From Xiphias gladius (taxonomy: Eukaryota; Chordata; Actinopteri; Istiophoriformes; Xiphiidae), in assembly GCF_016859285.1 (NCBI RefSeq), contig NC_053401.1, positions 11,841,161-11,905,160 on the forward strand: 64,000 nt of DNA, written 5' to 3'. Positions 11,901 through 25,298 of the stretch are shown here, one piece after another. Position 1 is the first letter of the stretch. Each line of letters opens with the position of its first letter. Made by a program: the position numbers and the translations under genes. The notes below the pieces were generated by a model. It saw only the letters and a list, made by a program, of their open reading frames with translations. It was not told the DNA's origin and made no database searches.

Positions 11901-14900
11901 ACCAGTTAGTCTGTACTGTAGCCAAAGTCAACTTTGACAATGAGAACGGGTTCAGGTTGAATTTCAGCGGACCGGCTTCATTTAGCTACAACAAGCACAC
12001 ACTGAGGCACTGCTATAACGCAGCCCAGTATGATGTCTGGCTGATGATGGAAAGTTCAGCCTGTGATCTGTGAAAATTTTAGAGACAGTTAACGGGCTTT
12101 TGAGGAGCTACTGAACTTGAATGTGTTTGTACCTGTGTGTATGGAAGAGATGACCAGACCAGATTGGGTGCAGAAAGCAAAACATCTGGCCGACACTTGT
12201 CAAGCGGCTATACGGGAGTGCCTACTGCAACAGAACCGCTGCTGTCACTTTGCAGAGCACATGTGAAAGTGTTGTTTCAGACTGAAAAAGAAAGTCTGAC
12301 TTAAGAGTGATTAGCTGTATGTTCTGGGCATGATGGGGAATTAATACCAGCCACCATACAAGTACTTTGAAGTTTTCCAGGGTCTCTTTTGTGAGCCATT
12401 TTGGGCAGTAACCAACCATGATATGAAGGCAAGGCTCTCAGGTTTTGATTAGTGTTCACTAAAGGTCTAAAGGGTTTAAATGTCTTCCAACAACCAAGAC
12501 ATTTTTTCCGTAGACCTGTCCAGAGAATAAGCGGACGCTGTGCAAAATTTTAGATCTGATTACTTTCTGATCTGGTTTTGGCTGATTTCTCACTCACACT
12601 CATGACTAAATAATCCAGCCCTCCGTGACAGACAGAGTGAGGACTGCCAAGTCACAAACAACCTTTATGCAAGTTTCCTGAACGTCACAAAAGCCAAAGA
12701 AAGGGACAAGAGGAGGAGGAAAAATGCTGGACTTGTCAGAAATGGATGTTATCTAAGAATCAGAAATCCTGGGAAGAAAACCTGAAACTTCATATCCCTG
12801 TGAACATGGCATACACTGTTCCTACTAATTTATCATGTTAAACTTCTATACTCTTTTCAGAATTGAAGATTATGGCAGGTAAATATGAGTTGCAAGACAA
12901 CATCGGTGTGCACTGACAACATTCAAACTTTTCATTATATGAAATAAAGCTCACAACAGAGCTTAAATGTAATATAGTTTGTCTTATAAAAGGAAAGAAA
13001 GGAGACACAGATGGGGAAGAAATAGACAGGCAATAAAACAGGTCAGAAGCTGCAGCGTCAGCAACAGTATTACACCAGCCTGTAGGGCTCTATGGCGCAG
13101 CTCAATGTGAGAGCGCAGTGTGTGCTCCAGGGCAGAGCTGGCTTACGTTTAATGGTCCCAGTAAAGCAGCGGTAGTGTGCACTGGTGCAGGAATGGCCTT
13201 CATTAGATAACTGAGCAGAGCTGGAACCTCAAGCCTCGAGTGGTTTTAGCCCTGTTAAATGGTCGACCTCCCTGTCTAAGCTGTACTTGTGTTTCTGCTT
13301 TCATTTATATGTTCATTTATATGAGTTTCCAAATCCCTTTGTGCAGGTCTGCGTGTGTGCATTTGTGTACAATGAGACATTCTTGCAGTCAGGGAGTTAG
13401 GATGGGTGAATAACAAAAGCCACCAGGAAAATGCGGGTAAAAGTGATAAGCAGCTACTTTGTCAGATAATTACTCATCATTTAAATACTGTGCTAAAACT
13501 AATATCTAGCTGGTAATGATGAAAATGGCCGGTGAATTTTAGGATGTACCCACCAGTGTGACTGGTGGACAGAAAGTTAATTTCCTGCCTTGCCAGGGAC
13601 ATAATAGGTGACTGTTCCAGTAATGACCTATCCAGTAAAATAACTCGTGTGTGAGTCAGAAAACCCAAGGCCACCAGATGTATGGTAACATATGCCAGAG
13701 GTCCAGTGTGTCCCAGGCATGCACTGTGATGTTGACATTTATAGAAAAGTCTTACAAATTACCGATTTGTAGGGAAAGAATTGAAAATGCAGCAGTTTTC
13801 CAAATGGAAAACAGAGCTGCTGATTCAAAATACAGATTTAAATATTTTTTCTTTATGCTACATGAATACCAATATAGAATCCTAGCCACTGTATTGATCC
13901 AAAACCGTTATCGGTGCGTTATTTTTTATTTATTTTTTTATAAATCAGCTCACGGTCAGTATAACAGGGTCTGTTGGCTGAGGTACATGAACTATTTACA
14001 TGTGAAAAATGTATGCAGCACATCAATAAATTAATGTCAGGATGGAGACGGAGAGTGGCTAAGTGTTTAAGGGACTGTAATATGTCAAAATACTCAAGAG
14101 GTTTCAATAGCTGATGTGATATGTCATCACTGAACCTCTACCTGCTGACTCACTTTTAACTTTTTCTAGTTAGAAGGTTAACATGTGAAATGTTGGAAAA
14201 GAACCTTCTCTATCTCCTGGGCTTTAGCTGCGATGGCCAGGGCTCGTCGTTCTTGAAAGTTGTCTGTAGACTTTTGGCTCTCCTCAACGACAGGAGCTAC
14301 CGGTGGCTCCTCCTTTTCTGCTTCTGGAGGATGATTCTCCTCCTAAAATAGTAGAGGACAGGAAAGAGTGAGTTACTATTCTGAGGAGCGCTAACAAAAT
14401 CGGATGTGTGTGTTTTTAAAATGGACAGTTTTAAAAGATGTTTAAAGTGAAAAAAAAAAAAAGACAGAACCCATTAGTTCCCACCGCTGATTAAAAGCCA
14501 GCTCAGAACCATTTACTGAACAAAATCAATACACCAAGATGAAAAAAATGAAAGAATGTAGGACAGCCAATTTATAGTCCAATCACAGATAGTCGGTGCC
14601 ATGCTATGACCTGACCTACTGATGCTTTCACTTTACAGGAAAGACGTGGCTGATGAGGCATATCCAAGGATAAAACCTAGATATACTGAAAAAGCAGCTA
14701 TAGCTGGAAAGTCGAGAGTACATTCTACGGATATTGGGTGCTGTGGATCTCTTGTTACATGTACAACTAGTAAAAGAATTAGGGATTCATAGGAATTACA
14801 GCACTGCATTAGGAGATAGGACTAAACTATAAGCCGTATGACATAATAATGTGTACTGTTGTCATTACTTAGTAAATTATGACTAGAACCTGACTTATCA

Positions 14901-15838
14901 TCAAGCTTGTTTTTCTATGTAAAGCATAGAAACAGACATTTTGGATGTTTTTATATCTTAAAATAACAGGAAGTCTAGCCAGACAAGCCATAATGAGCCA
15001 TCTAATGGGTAGACTGGAGAAACTAGTAACCTTAAGTATTACTGTGAAAGCTAAAAGAAAGAGGTAAGAGGAGAAATGAGGCCAACTTGGATCAGCGCTC
15101 AATTTCTTTTGCTCATTTCCTGATACTATTACTATTTGAAGGCCAGGGAGCAGAACTGCCCAGCCATGACTAAAGTCCACTAAGGGAAACAGGCCACAGA
15201 CCTAAGCATATTAAAACTCTAAGATGACTGAGGAAAGAAATTACAGGAGATGGTGCATCACAAAGCCGAGTGTGGTCTAAAATAAAAAGCACAACTCATA
15301 AAGCATCATCTTGTTATTCCCTCTTCCAGTTCCCTCCCTGAAGCTATGCTTGGGAGCAGTCCAGTGTGTACGCTTGTGCATGTATGTAAAATCGCATTTG
15401 CCAGTCCTCAGCCTCCTCAGCCGAACAAAATATCCTTGTCTGTGTCTTTCACTTCAGCTGGCTGGGCACAGCCCAACCTGGAAGGGATGTTTTAGTCCGA
15501 ATACAAAGCTTTGTTGCTTTGTATTGGTATGAAGCCTTCTAGTGACCTTTTCAGTTCCAGGACATGCTCTCCATCCACTAGACCACCCTGGGTCACAGCC
15601 AGAGCTGGAGCTGCTCTTTAGGTCGCCCTTCTTTAGTCTCTTCCGTCTGGGGTGGCTCCAGAAAGCCTGCGTGTGTGTTTGTTGAATCCCCGCAGCAGGT
15701 AGTGGCCAGGGCCATTAGTGCGAGCTTTACTGGGGGCACAGCGCAGGCCTTTCATCTTTGCCAAGGTTATGGGTTTGTGCCTCCAGAACAGAGAGCAACA
15801 ATGCACCACGGGCTAGATCAAACACAGCAGCAGAAGCA

Positions 15839-15873
<35 letters not shown>

Positions 15874-18800
15874 ATGGGTGGAGCACTTAGTAAAAAACTT
15901 TCATCACAGCAGTTGATGGGGTGGCGGTGGGTGGTTCTACAAAAATGCACATTAGAAGAACAGGAAAGGACTACGTACCATGTTGTATCTTGTAATTTCT
16001 GATGTATAAAGCATGTGCATGGGTTTACAAAGATACTAAAGGGCCCACTATGCCAGTTAAAAGGACGGTCCATTAAAAAACAAAAAATGGCAACATTCAA
16101 ATGACCTCCAGCATGCTCTTAAAAGATCTGAGGGCTGCTAATGAGATAAATAATGAGACTTTATGGACATTGAAGCAACATTTAAAAGATACAATTTTAT
16201 AGGCTTTTTGATCAAAGTGGCTTTATGCCTAACCTGTAAAATTTTACAAGTTAGACACATCATGAGAATTTTAGGTGGTTCTTATGTGTCAGTGACTCTC
16301 CATTTCATTTTAGGCATTTACAGCAGTAATTACAAAAGCAGTGAGCTTAAGAAAAAAGCAAAAAGGGGTGTAAAAATGTCAGACCTCTTAACGCTTTCAA
16401 TCTGCTTTTTTGTGTATTTTAAACTAGTTCAAGCAAATAAATGTCATACATTGAATATCTAGTTAATAGTAATTCAATGTATCTCTATTTTGCTATGTGT
16501 CTTCTGTTATTAATATACAGTCGAAATCGTAATAACCAACTGTTTCATTTGCAGTTTAACAGATATAAATATGATTTAAACGTAATTTAACCACAACAAC
16601 TTGCATTAATTTCACCAGTTAAAAGCTGACACAGCAGCTACTGCTATTCTGCTGTAGCTAGCACTAAGAAGCATTATGGGTTTTTTCTGCATTATGACTT
16701 GATACTGCTACTGCCTCATTTAGTTATGAGGAATAACAAGCTGAAGACGTCAGTTCATCAAAATGCCTATTTCTAGTTTTAGCCCTAGTTTTAGCAAAGA
16801 CTAGCCATGGCCATCTCACCAGCATGTGTTTTTCATGCAGTAAGCATGAAAAATGCCAAAAAGTCAGATTGTGGGGTCTGGTCTAGTTCTGACCAAATAT
16901 GTATTTACTATATTTTGTTTTGTTTTGGGCAGGTAGAATCGGGTTATGCACTTATTCTGGTTGGATCGTTCAATAACTAAACCCACACTTAATGGAAATA
17001 TTGTAATTTTGTCAATGCATAGTATTGTTAACATTCACACAATCAACTAATTAAACAACCTTCTTGAGTTGTCATACATACAAGACCTTTCCTGTGAGCC
17101 CCATGTTACACATTAAATTCTTGCCAGCACAAGACCTGCTACATCTACCATACAGCCACAGCTACCAAGCATATTTAGTCATACTCTTCAACAGAAAAAG
17201 GTAAGGATTGTTCATTGTAAAACGGTCTAAACAAATCCCAATGAGTTCCACAGGGACTCTTCCTGGATTTGAAGCTCAGATCTTGTGATAAAGTTATGAC
17301 TCAGGCTATTGAGTTAGCCTCTTCAATTCTGGGTGGCCACAGCCAGACGAACTTTGCCTAATCACATCTGATTCTATTTACACTTCTCTGCGTAGTTATC
17401 AGCAAAACAAGCTATTATTTTCAAAACAGGCAGGAGATATCTACATTCGACACTTACACAAAACAGTAAAAGTATTTTCTTTTTAAAACAAGAGGGACGC
17501 CTCATACCTTTGTCGACACTTGAACCCCTTTTCCCTACACCATTACAAGTTCTTGTGATTGAGGTCTGCTTACACCACAGGTAAACAAAGCCCGGTCCTG
17601 ATGGCTTTCATGATCTGCATGAGTGCCACTTTAAAACCCATTAACACACTTCAATGGGACTAAACACATATTAAAAAGGGTGGAATTTAAGAAGTTCCAG
17701 GTGCATCCTACTGTAGTGACAAAGGTAGCGTCCACAGTATACAATAAATAGAACACTCCATAGTACACTTGGGACTGAATTGGTGTATTTATAATTTTAA
17801 GACAAAAAGGTTTATATTCATGAAAAGAAGCAAAGGCTCGAGTTGTGTTCTTGTGCATGCAAGTAAACGTAAAGTAAAAATTTAAGCCCTAAAACAACAA
17901 TATTGCAATCACAAGTACCCAATACTTGTGATTTAAAAGATAAATCATTTTATCTGCTTGAGCTCACCTTGTTTGACGTTGCACTGTGTGGAGAGCCTTC
18001 TCTTGACAGGCCCGGAATTTTGTCTGGAGAATGAGAAGGAGACAAAAACTAAAGGTTTGACACGGTGAGAATCGAGTAAGGGAGAGACTAATGTGTAGAG
18101 AAAGATACTAGAGAGGGAGGATAAAAGCAGGAATTTAATGGAAAAAAGTGGACGATCAGTCTGGAAAGTAAGTGAGTATATGTAAGGACTTTTGGTAATC
18201 AGGGCCCTGTAAAGTTACTGACGTTTTCAGGATCCAGACAGGTATCTAGGCTAAAACATCTGGAACAATCAAGAAAGGGAAGGTTTTGCTATCGTGCTCC
18301 AAACTCCAGTGGGTGGATTCACTGTAACACACTCATTGTGGATGCCACCTCCTCTCCAGTCACCAACAGAACAGAAACCAGGCATCTTTATAGTCAAGTC
18401 CTACCAACAAACATGAACTCTTAAGCACCTAGCAGGGAAACAAAAACACTACAGAGTGAAAGCCTCAGCTTCAGGAATATCCATCAGACATCCTATACCC
18501 ATTCCCTCTTCAGCCACACACAACCTGGTGGCATCTTTATGAGGCCTGACAAAGTGGCAGACAGTGCGGGGAGGAAGGCTGGCTGCTGGACACATTAGAC
18601 ATTCATGTTCTCTGTCTCTCTCATGTTACACAGACTGGAAATAGGTTGAGTTTAATGACTGTAACCTTTGTATATTTCTGAAACAAATCATCTGCATAGC
18701 ATCTCATCTTGTTTTCATTTTTATTTCTATTAAACATTTGATGACAAATAGTACAGAGACTATACTGGGTACAGTAAGATGTAGGAGTAGTGCTTAAATT

Positions 18801-21800
18801 GTCTATTTCCTCAGTTAACAAGATTTAAAAAGGTGGAAAATGGCTGACAGACTGCATTCGATGTAACTTTTCTAACCTGTCTATAACAACTATATTGAAC
18901 TGTACTTACCAGTCATCTTGCTCTGAGAATAAGTCTCTTCATACCCTGTAGGAAGAACAAACCATAAGGTCACTGGCTGTGTACATAACTACTAAGCTTT
19001 CTTATTTTACACCAAAGTAGGAAGTAATATAACTGCTCTAATGCTTCACTAAAAACATGATTAATGGCATTCTGCTCTACTTTCAAGAGGCTGCAATCAT
19101 GCATTGGAAACTTTTTAAAACATTACCGCTATCTAGCAATCATTTGTAATTGCCATATTAGTATGATGATGTTCTGTGGTCTAAGATTGTTTCATGAGTA
19201 AAAAGCACCAATCAAATGTAAACTTAAAAAAATGGCCAGCACTGAAGATGGTAGCAGACCTAAGTGAAACTACTTGTGGAAACAGGGACGTTTAAAAGAT
19301 TTAGTGCTACAAAGCCTACCAACAACATGCAGTGATCAAGGAAATACTTTAGCACTTATGTATTTTACAGTCTACTTGATTCAAAATTTGCTGTTAGTCT
19401 GCTGGGAAAGTAGTTTAGTTTTGTAAACCCATACAGTGCATCTCCAATGTCAGTAAGATCAACAAAAATATATAATATAAACCTTACATGGATTAAAATT
19501 GCTAGTAAGTTATTGTCCAAATGCTTGCATATAAGCACATTGTCATACAGCTTTGATATGGACTTTAAAATCCACTGTTCCTACATATTATCCTTCATTT
19601 TCAGAGCAGACAAATGGGGGAAAAAAAAAAATTCTTTTAAATCAGTGTGATGCACACTGAATCAAATCTGAACTGAAAATAATATGGGGCAATGGAAGTG
19701 TATCTTGCTCATTTGGTCTGAACAATAAAACTTTTAAATCTTCATATACTGCTTGGGACCAAAGAAAAAAAAAAATTCAAATGTCATACATTTACAGATC
19801 AGTGTAGGAACCATGGGGAGTGCTCATGTAACTCCACAAAAAAAAAAAAAAAAAAAATCATGATAGCAAGGTGAACAATAGGTATTAATTGAGAAACAAA
19901 ATTTATGAAGCAACTTACTTCAGACCATGGCAAAAGAATTTCAGTGTCAAAAAGCTATTCTGTTTTTACATTGGATTTATCGGCTACATTATATGTGCTT
20001 TATTATATCTATAGAGTTAAACTTGAATTTAGTTAATAATTTTAATTATCTACGTGTATTTCATTCATTCTCTTATCTATCCTTGCATCCTTCTCAAGAC
20101 TTAGTTGCAGACATCTTTGAGGTGTAGGAAGCCAACATTTTTCTGAAATGACAAGGATGCAAAGAGACATGTGAAGAACTACAGATGAGCTAATCATCAC
20201 CCAGGTCCAAGCTTGCTCTCATGGCTCCATGTACACACCCAAAGTGTCATGTCCACTCTGTTGAGGAAAGAGTGACCCCCAAAGGTGCTCAGAAACACCA
20301 GCGTGACCCTCTGGACCGTCCACACCTGAAAAGCCAGTCAGCCAGATTTTCAGTTATGGATAAACAGGCAAGTATTAAAATAGAGGTGGGAAAATAAAGA
20401 GTTCTGATCCTATACAATGAATAGACATTTTTGTGGGTGGTTGTCCAGAAGTGAAAGAGCTCCAAACTGCGTCAGGGAAGGGGAAACCAAGAATTCTACA
20501 TACTCTTGCCTTGCTGTGAGGGAAATGGCAGGCTCTTGGCTCTGTCCGGTGAGTAGCCTCTGCTGCTCACGCTGGAGCCGGAGCGACTGTGGGGGGAGCG
20601 GGCCACCTCACGGCGCACAGGAGAACGTTCTCTGAGGGGAGGAAAAGGGGCCGCCTTTCTCCTGTAGTGGTCTCTGTCTTCACTGGAAAAGCACAGGGAA
20701 TGAGTGCACTATTATAATTTGAACGGCCCAAACATCCTAAGCATTGCAGTGAATGAAAAATTAGCTCCCTCTAATCATTTGAAGATATCTCCAGTTCTAA
20801 ACCAGTATCCATCACAACTGGTATTGTTCTGTTACAGAGAATGTAAACTGAAGCCCTTTTCTCTTTCCTTTTTCAGTGCTGACCTAGCACAATGCTGCCC
20901 TCTAGCTTTTTTAAGATCACTGCACAGAACACATACTTGTCAATGGCAGCTGTTGTAAAAACCTATAGTATTTCACAGCTACAGTCACAATCAGCCACAG
21001 TTAAAAATTATGGAGAGAAAGAGGACAGAAAAAATAAGAGCAACAAAGAAACAGAAGACTAAACAGGAAGAGCAGACACACTTGAATTGCATTACTGAGA
21101 TACTGTTTCTCCCCTTATGTGTCTAAATAATGTAACTAACAATACCCAAACACAGGCAGATTTTCATTCTGTCTAAAAAACATGCTAGTCATTTTCACTA
21201 ATTAGACACATTGGCTGCAATGAATACGCTGCATACACTTAGACAATGATGGTAAATGGATACCCTAAGCAGGGATTAAGTGTGTATTCAATCATACCCT
21301 CTGTCCAGGTTGAGGATGGCCTGCACTAGTGTGTCCTCTCCGCTCTCTGGGAGGGACCTGGGCGCTGGGTAGATGCCCTGGTTTCTTACGCTATGAGGTG
21401 GAGGAGCGCGGCCACTAAGGGGAAAAAAAAAACAAACACAAAAACAAAACAAAGAAAAAAAAAACCAAAAAACAAAACATGTGCTTCAGTTACAAGTAAC
21501 ACACACAGTACTTGTTGCATGTTTTACTGGTAAAGCTTTTGCATCTTCCTCAATATGCAAAAAACATCTCAAAGAATCTGGAGAGGCATAAATCCCAATG
21601 TAGCCAAATATGGTTAGGACTTAACACACAGTATATTTCCACATATGAGGTGGAACTCATCCAGTAGCCAGATGATGTTAAAAAGTGCAGACGAATGTGC
21701 TTCTGTCTCTGTCCCGTCATGATTTAACCTGACTTGAAACATTTATCCTGGCTGAACCTTAACCAGTCTGGCTAAGATAAAGAGGCTCTTTTTCTAAATG

Positions 21801-23597
21801 TCATTCATGTTAATGAATGAGAGCAAAAATAATATGAAGGTTATACTTCAACCAGAGGGTTGAAATATGCATGAGAAGCAGGACGTATTTTATTAATTGT
21901 ATTTATATAAATTTTCAATTTGTTCACTGATTGTTCAATATATAATATAAAGCTTACTGTGTAATATACAGGATTAGATTATGCTTTAACAATAACAAAC
22001 ACTGTAAAATGTAATAACAGAGCATGCATGTGCAAAATCATTTTTCACTGCTTTTATAGAGCTTTTAACACTCCCTTTATCACTTGAAACTCCCCATACA
22101 CCATGTCTCCTGGTCCCCTTTCCCTAACAACCCACCTCCTCTCAGCTGAGCTCTGATCTCTACTCACACCAACCTCAGCATTCAACAGGCCACAACTGGA
22201 CTCCGTGTTCTTTCACAACTCAAAATCTGCGCTTGGAGTGAAAGCATTTGTATCCATGTGTGCATGTTAAGTGGCAAATCTAGTCTGTATAATTTATGTC
22301 TGCCTCTTTTCTAAATTTTGCCACTGTATAAAACAGCATTTTTTTAAAAAGGGGTCCAGACCATAGGTGACTAATTTTCAGTGTCAAGGGGAAATAAAGG
22401 GATTTAGGCTGAAATCCTTCAACTGTTCACGTTGCTAACAATGAACTACAACAAAGACTGGTGAGAATTCATTGTCACGATAAGTTGTGTCACATTATCT
22501 CACCTCTTTGATTTTTCCAGGTAATTGCAAAGTGAAATGTCATCAACTGACTGTGTAATATCAACTCAAATTTTATTTTGGCACCACCACCAAACAGCGT
22601 AGTGCGACCTGCAAACCCTGATCAACATTCTAAATTACAAAGACCAAAGAGTGTTTGCCATCATGCAAATGCACCAGTTTTTGTGCGCCAGCACACAGAT
22701 GCTCACTGATATGAATATTTATAAACTGCTGAAAATTAGGGATTTATGCAATTTATGGTGCAATTTGTACATCAACATTACGAGCAAATAAAACAATGAC
22801 TGTACTTGTTTATGTCATATGTGATCAGTTCACTGTGGCTTTGCCATTAACAAACTATAACATACTTTTACTGAAATGACTGGGTGAATACTGTAAACCT
22901 GTCAACTAAAATCTGTAGCCTAAATGCTGACAGTGTTCAGCTAACACTGCTAGTTTTGAAGAGTTTACTAACAGTGTGGAGCTTAAGGCTTGAATTAGGT
23001 GAGACAGGCCACTATGGGTCAGAGCAGACCATGATTTATGATTGCTCCTCCTTAAACACACATTTTTAAAGCAGGGAAACTGAAAATGGAGGCCTGCAGA
23101 GATCCTGCCTCAACCAAAGTAGAGGAATTAAACACAGGACTTGTGGCAAGCAGTAGAAAGTTTACCCAAACTCCAAAGGCCGTCCTGTGTGAGGGTCCTC
23201 CCTGGGTCCTCTGTAAGGAAAGTCCTCCTGCAACACAAAGTTGAGAAAATTTAAAAGATAAAATCAGTGAAAGTGCCCTTTGAATGTAATTTTTTCTGCA
23301 TTATTTGGTTGTGTCCTATAGTACAGATGCTGTTGAATTAGTTTTAAATAATCTGTTTGAAATAACATCACCTTTTATTTAAAAATGTGTATTTAACTTC
23401 CATTCATCTATAGTTGCTTCCCTACAGTTTATGTAATGGTATCTCTTGGATTTAAGACTGCCAAATTGACTGAAAAAAATACAATAAATAATACTGTGAA
23501 AACATGGTTGAATGAGTTTTCAGAACGTGCTTAGTATTGACAAAATGCCACAGTTATTTCATCAGCTTAAAAAATTAACATATGGATTAAAAAAAAT

Positions 23598-23628
<31 letters not shown>

Positions 23629-25298
23629 GAAGGAAAATGGAGTTTTAAAAAGAAACAAAAAAACAAAAAAAACCAAAAGCCATCACAATGGAATTTCGCA
23701 GCCCAGCAAGCAAATGCCTGCCACAGGTAATTGCCACAGTGTAGCTGAGTGTAAAAAGGAGTTTAAAATATTTCAACTTCAACCTTTGACTGTAGCGCCC
23801 TCAGCTGGCCAGTTACATGTGTGCATGCTTAACCAACAATATGACATGATATGCAACTGCAATTTGTCTGCAATTAAACAAAATGGCAGAAGTGTACAGT
23901 GATAGTTGTAAGCCCCTTACTTTCATAGATTTTCTTAATGTAACTTGAAATAACTTGAAATTTATCTAGTATGAATACAGATGGAGTGAGATTTCTGACT
24001 TTTAAAACTCACTTTTTGGCTCCAATATTCAGTTATGGAAGAACTTTCCTGCTTCAATTTCTTTCTGATTAAGTTTGTTTAATGATTAACTAAATGATTT
24101 AATTTAAGACTTTTTTTTCAGTGTTTTGGCAGTTCTTGAGATCATTTTGTTTGATCTTGTCTTCACAAAATTTTATCCAATGTATTTTATCTAATTTGTT
24201 CATATGCATACAATAAGCTATGCAGTAAGGTGGGACATATGGCTTCCTACCCTCCTTGAAGGCGGACCAGCTCTGCGTTCAGCAGGAAAATGAAGGCTGT
24301 CCCCGTGGTAGCCCCTCTGATCTTCATGGTAACTTCGGGGGCCACCTCCATTCGGGAAAAAGCGGGGACCTCCTTCGTAATCATATCCCCCCCGGCCGTA
24401 GTCGTCCTCTGGCCTGCCAAAGGGGCCCCTCCTCTCCACGGCTCCACCTGCCCGTGGGTACGGACCCTACAAGGATGAGTGAATTTTATGGATTTGACAT
24501 TTACAATTAACATTGGTTAGTAAAAAGGGTTGTTGAATGAGTTTTATTGAGATTTTTCTCAGTTAAGCAAGCTGTGTTATTCTCTGTGTACACTGTTATT
24601 CTTTCTACAATGTTCAATTTCAAATCGTGACAAGAACAAAAAAATACTCTCAATGATTAACACTGCTTGCTTGGAAGACAGAAAGTAGTGGTACTTGTGA
24701 TTGTATGTGCATAATTTCAAATGTGAAAAGACAAGGTCAAAAGTGATCTCAGGAAAGCAAATAGACCCTGAAGGTACTTGGTTCGCACTCACCTGCCTCT
24801 CTGTTAAAAAGCGTTCATCATACACCTCTCGTATGCTCCTGTCTCTCCTGTAAGTCACTGCAAAAGGCAAAGAGTGAAAGATGCTGTATGCACTGTACAT
24901 TTCATCATGCAAGGGTGGTGCCACAAAATAAATTTAAAAAGGTTTCTGTATTTTTCTGTGGTGTGCGATGTTCAGCCAACTTTTGTGAGCGGCAGTATTC
25001 CAGTAAAACATATTATTATTTAAAATACAAGAATACAAGTATTGCAGTTTAAATTAAATTGTTGGTTTTGGGTTTGGCAACAGTAAAACCACTCATGCTA
25101 AAATACTTTTAATATAAAAAATCTCTGTATGTCGTACCAATCCTTGTATGTGCCACTTGAAAGATTCTCTGATAAATTATCCTGTTTTATTCATTTCAGA
25201 TGTACAATAGCAGTGGAAGTACTTTCTTGTTTGTTGCTAAACCAATGTTAAACTGATACGCTGTATGTTCTGGAAGAAAAGTTGGCCAAGAACTTACT
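8940..25298 (-). CDS. pphln1: Periphilin-1 (HUSH complex subunit), complete
   Basis: Nuclear protein; in mammals it works with TASOR and MPP8 in the HUSH complex, which silences retroelements and other foreign DNA. Minus-strand exons from the 5' side: 25298-25345 (last base is the A of ATG), 24793-24857, 24251-24466, 23172-23227, 21298-21414, 20504-20682, 18910-18945, 17968-18023, 14205-14342 and 8940-9212. Phases agree at every junction, giving 378 aa. Landmarks are N-terminal MTYRRDRS, a Gly/Arg/Tyr-rich region ending LHFPAERRAGPPSRR, then RERSPVRRE and SPHSRSGSSVSSRGYSPDR. The C-terminal helical segment reads KAQEIEKVYRQDCETFGMVV, then KDPNLEKQL and RERCLEDLKHFINELDE, and in mammals this region binds TASOR. 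It closely matches human PPHLN1 as I recall it. The start codon spans the exon 2/3 junction; an in-frame stop lies upstream in the inferred exon 1. A tryptophan-containing acidic segment known in human isoforms was not found. Confidence 0.95.
9850..10010 (+). repeat. Partial copy of the GGGCTCCAACTAA-type dispersed repeat
   Basis: CAGAAAATATCCACATTTAA, then GAGGCTGGAACCAGGGACTT, and near the end CAATCAATTAATCGAATAACC. It corresponds to the 3' half of the repeat seen at 33959-34265 and 53730-53965. Confidence 0.5.
10050..10155 (+). mobile_element. LINE 3'-tail fragment (RTE/Rex3-like)
   Basis: The sequence runs through GCTGCTGCTGTGACCGCACC to CCCAGATAAGCGGCAGAAG and ends in TGGTTGGATGGA. The CCGGATAAGCGGAAGAAGATGGATGGATGG ending is a familiar tail of teleost RTE-type LINEs. 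Only about 100 bases remain, inside the last pphln1 intron. The subfamily is not assigned. Confidence 0.5.
11185..11206. repeat. (TGTC)n microsatellite
   Basis: Five tandem TGTC units in the last pphln1 intron. Confidence 0.85.
14343..17967 (-). other. pphln1: pphln1 intron between the 56-bp and 138-bp exons
   Basis: About 3.6 kb with a GT microsatellite at 15842-15871. A weakly exon-like GC-richer patch at about 15580-15670 was considered and rejected because it would break the reading frame. No other gene was seen. Confidence 0.65.
15842..15871. repeat. (GT)n microsatellite
   Basis: About 14 GT units in a pphln1 intron. Confidence 0.9.
18024..24250 (-). other. pphln1: pphln1 internal introns (between the six short exons)
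   Basis: Intronic stretches are 18024-18909, 18946-20503, 20683-21297, 21415-23171 and 23228-24250. They are AT-rich with A-runs (about 19840-19858, 21421-21470) and a CA microsatellite at 23601-23628. Apart from the exons listed for pphln1, no coding signal was recognised on either strand. Confidence 0.65.
23601..23628. repeat. (AC)n microsatellite
   Basis: Fourteen AC units in a pphln1 intron, flanked by A-rich sequence. Confidence 0.95.

Larger units (their letters stand above)
9213..14204 (-). other. pphln1: pphln1 last intron
   Basis: The donor is GTTCTTTT (reading down from 14204) and the acceptor CACACAG lies next to 9212. It holds a repeat fragment at 9850-10010, a LINE 3' tail at 10050-10155 and a TGTC microsatellite at 11185-11206. 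No other exon was recognised in its 5 kb. Confidence 0.7.

Noticed and set aside
15587..15666. Possible extra pphln1 exon on the minus strand between CACGCAG and GGTGGTC
   Set aside because: It would be 80 bases and disrupt the phase-0 join between the flanking exons; one of its frames has a stop, and no similarity to periphilin was seen.
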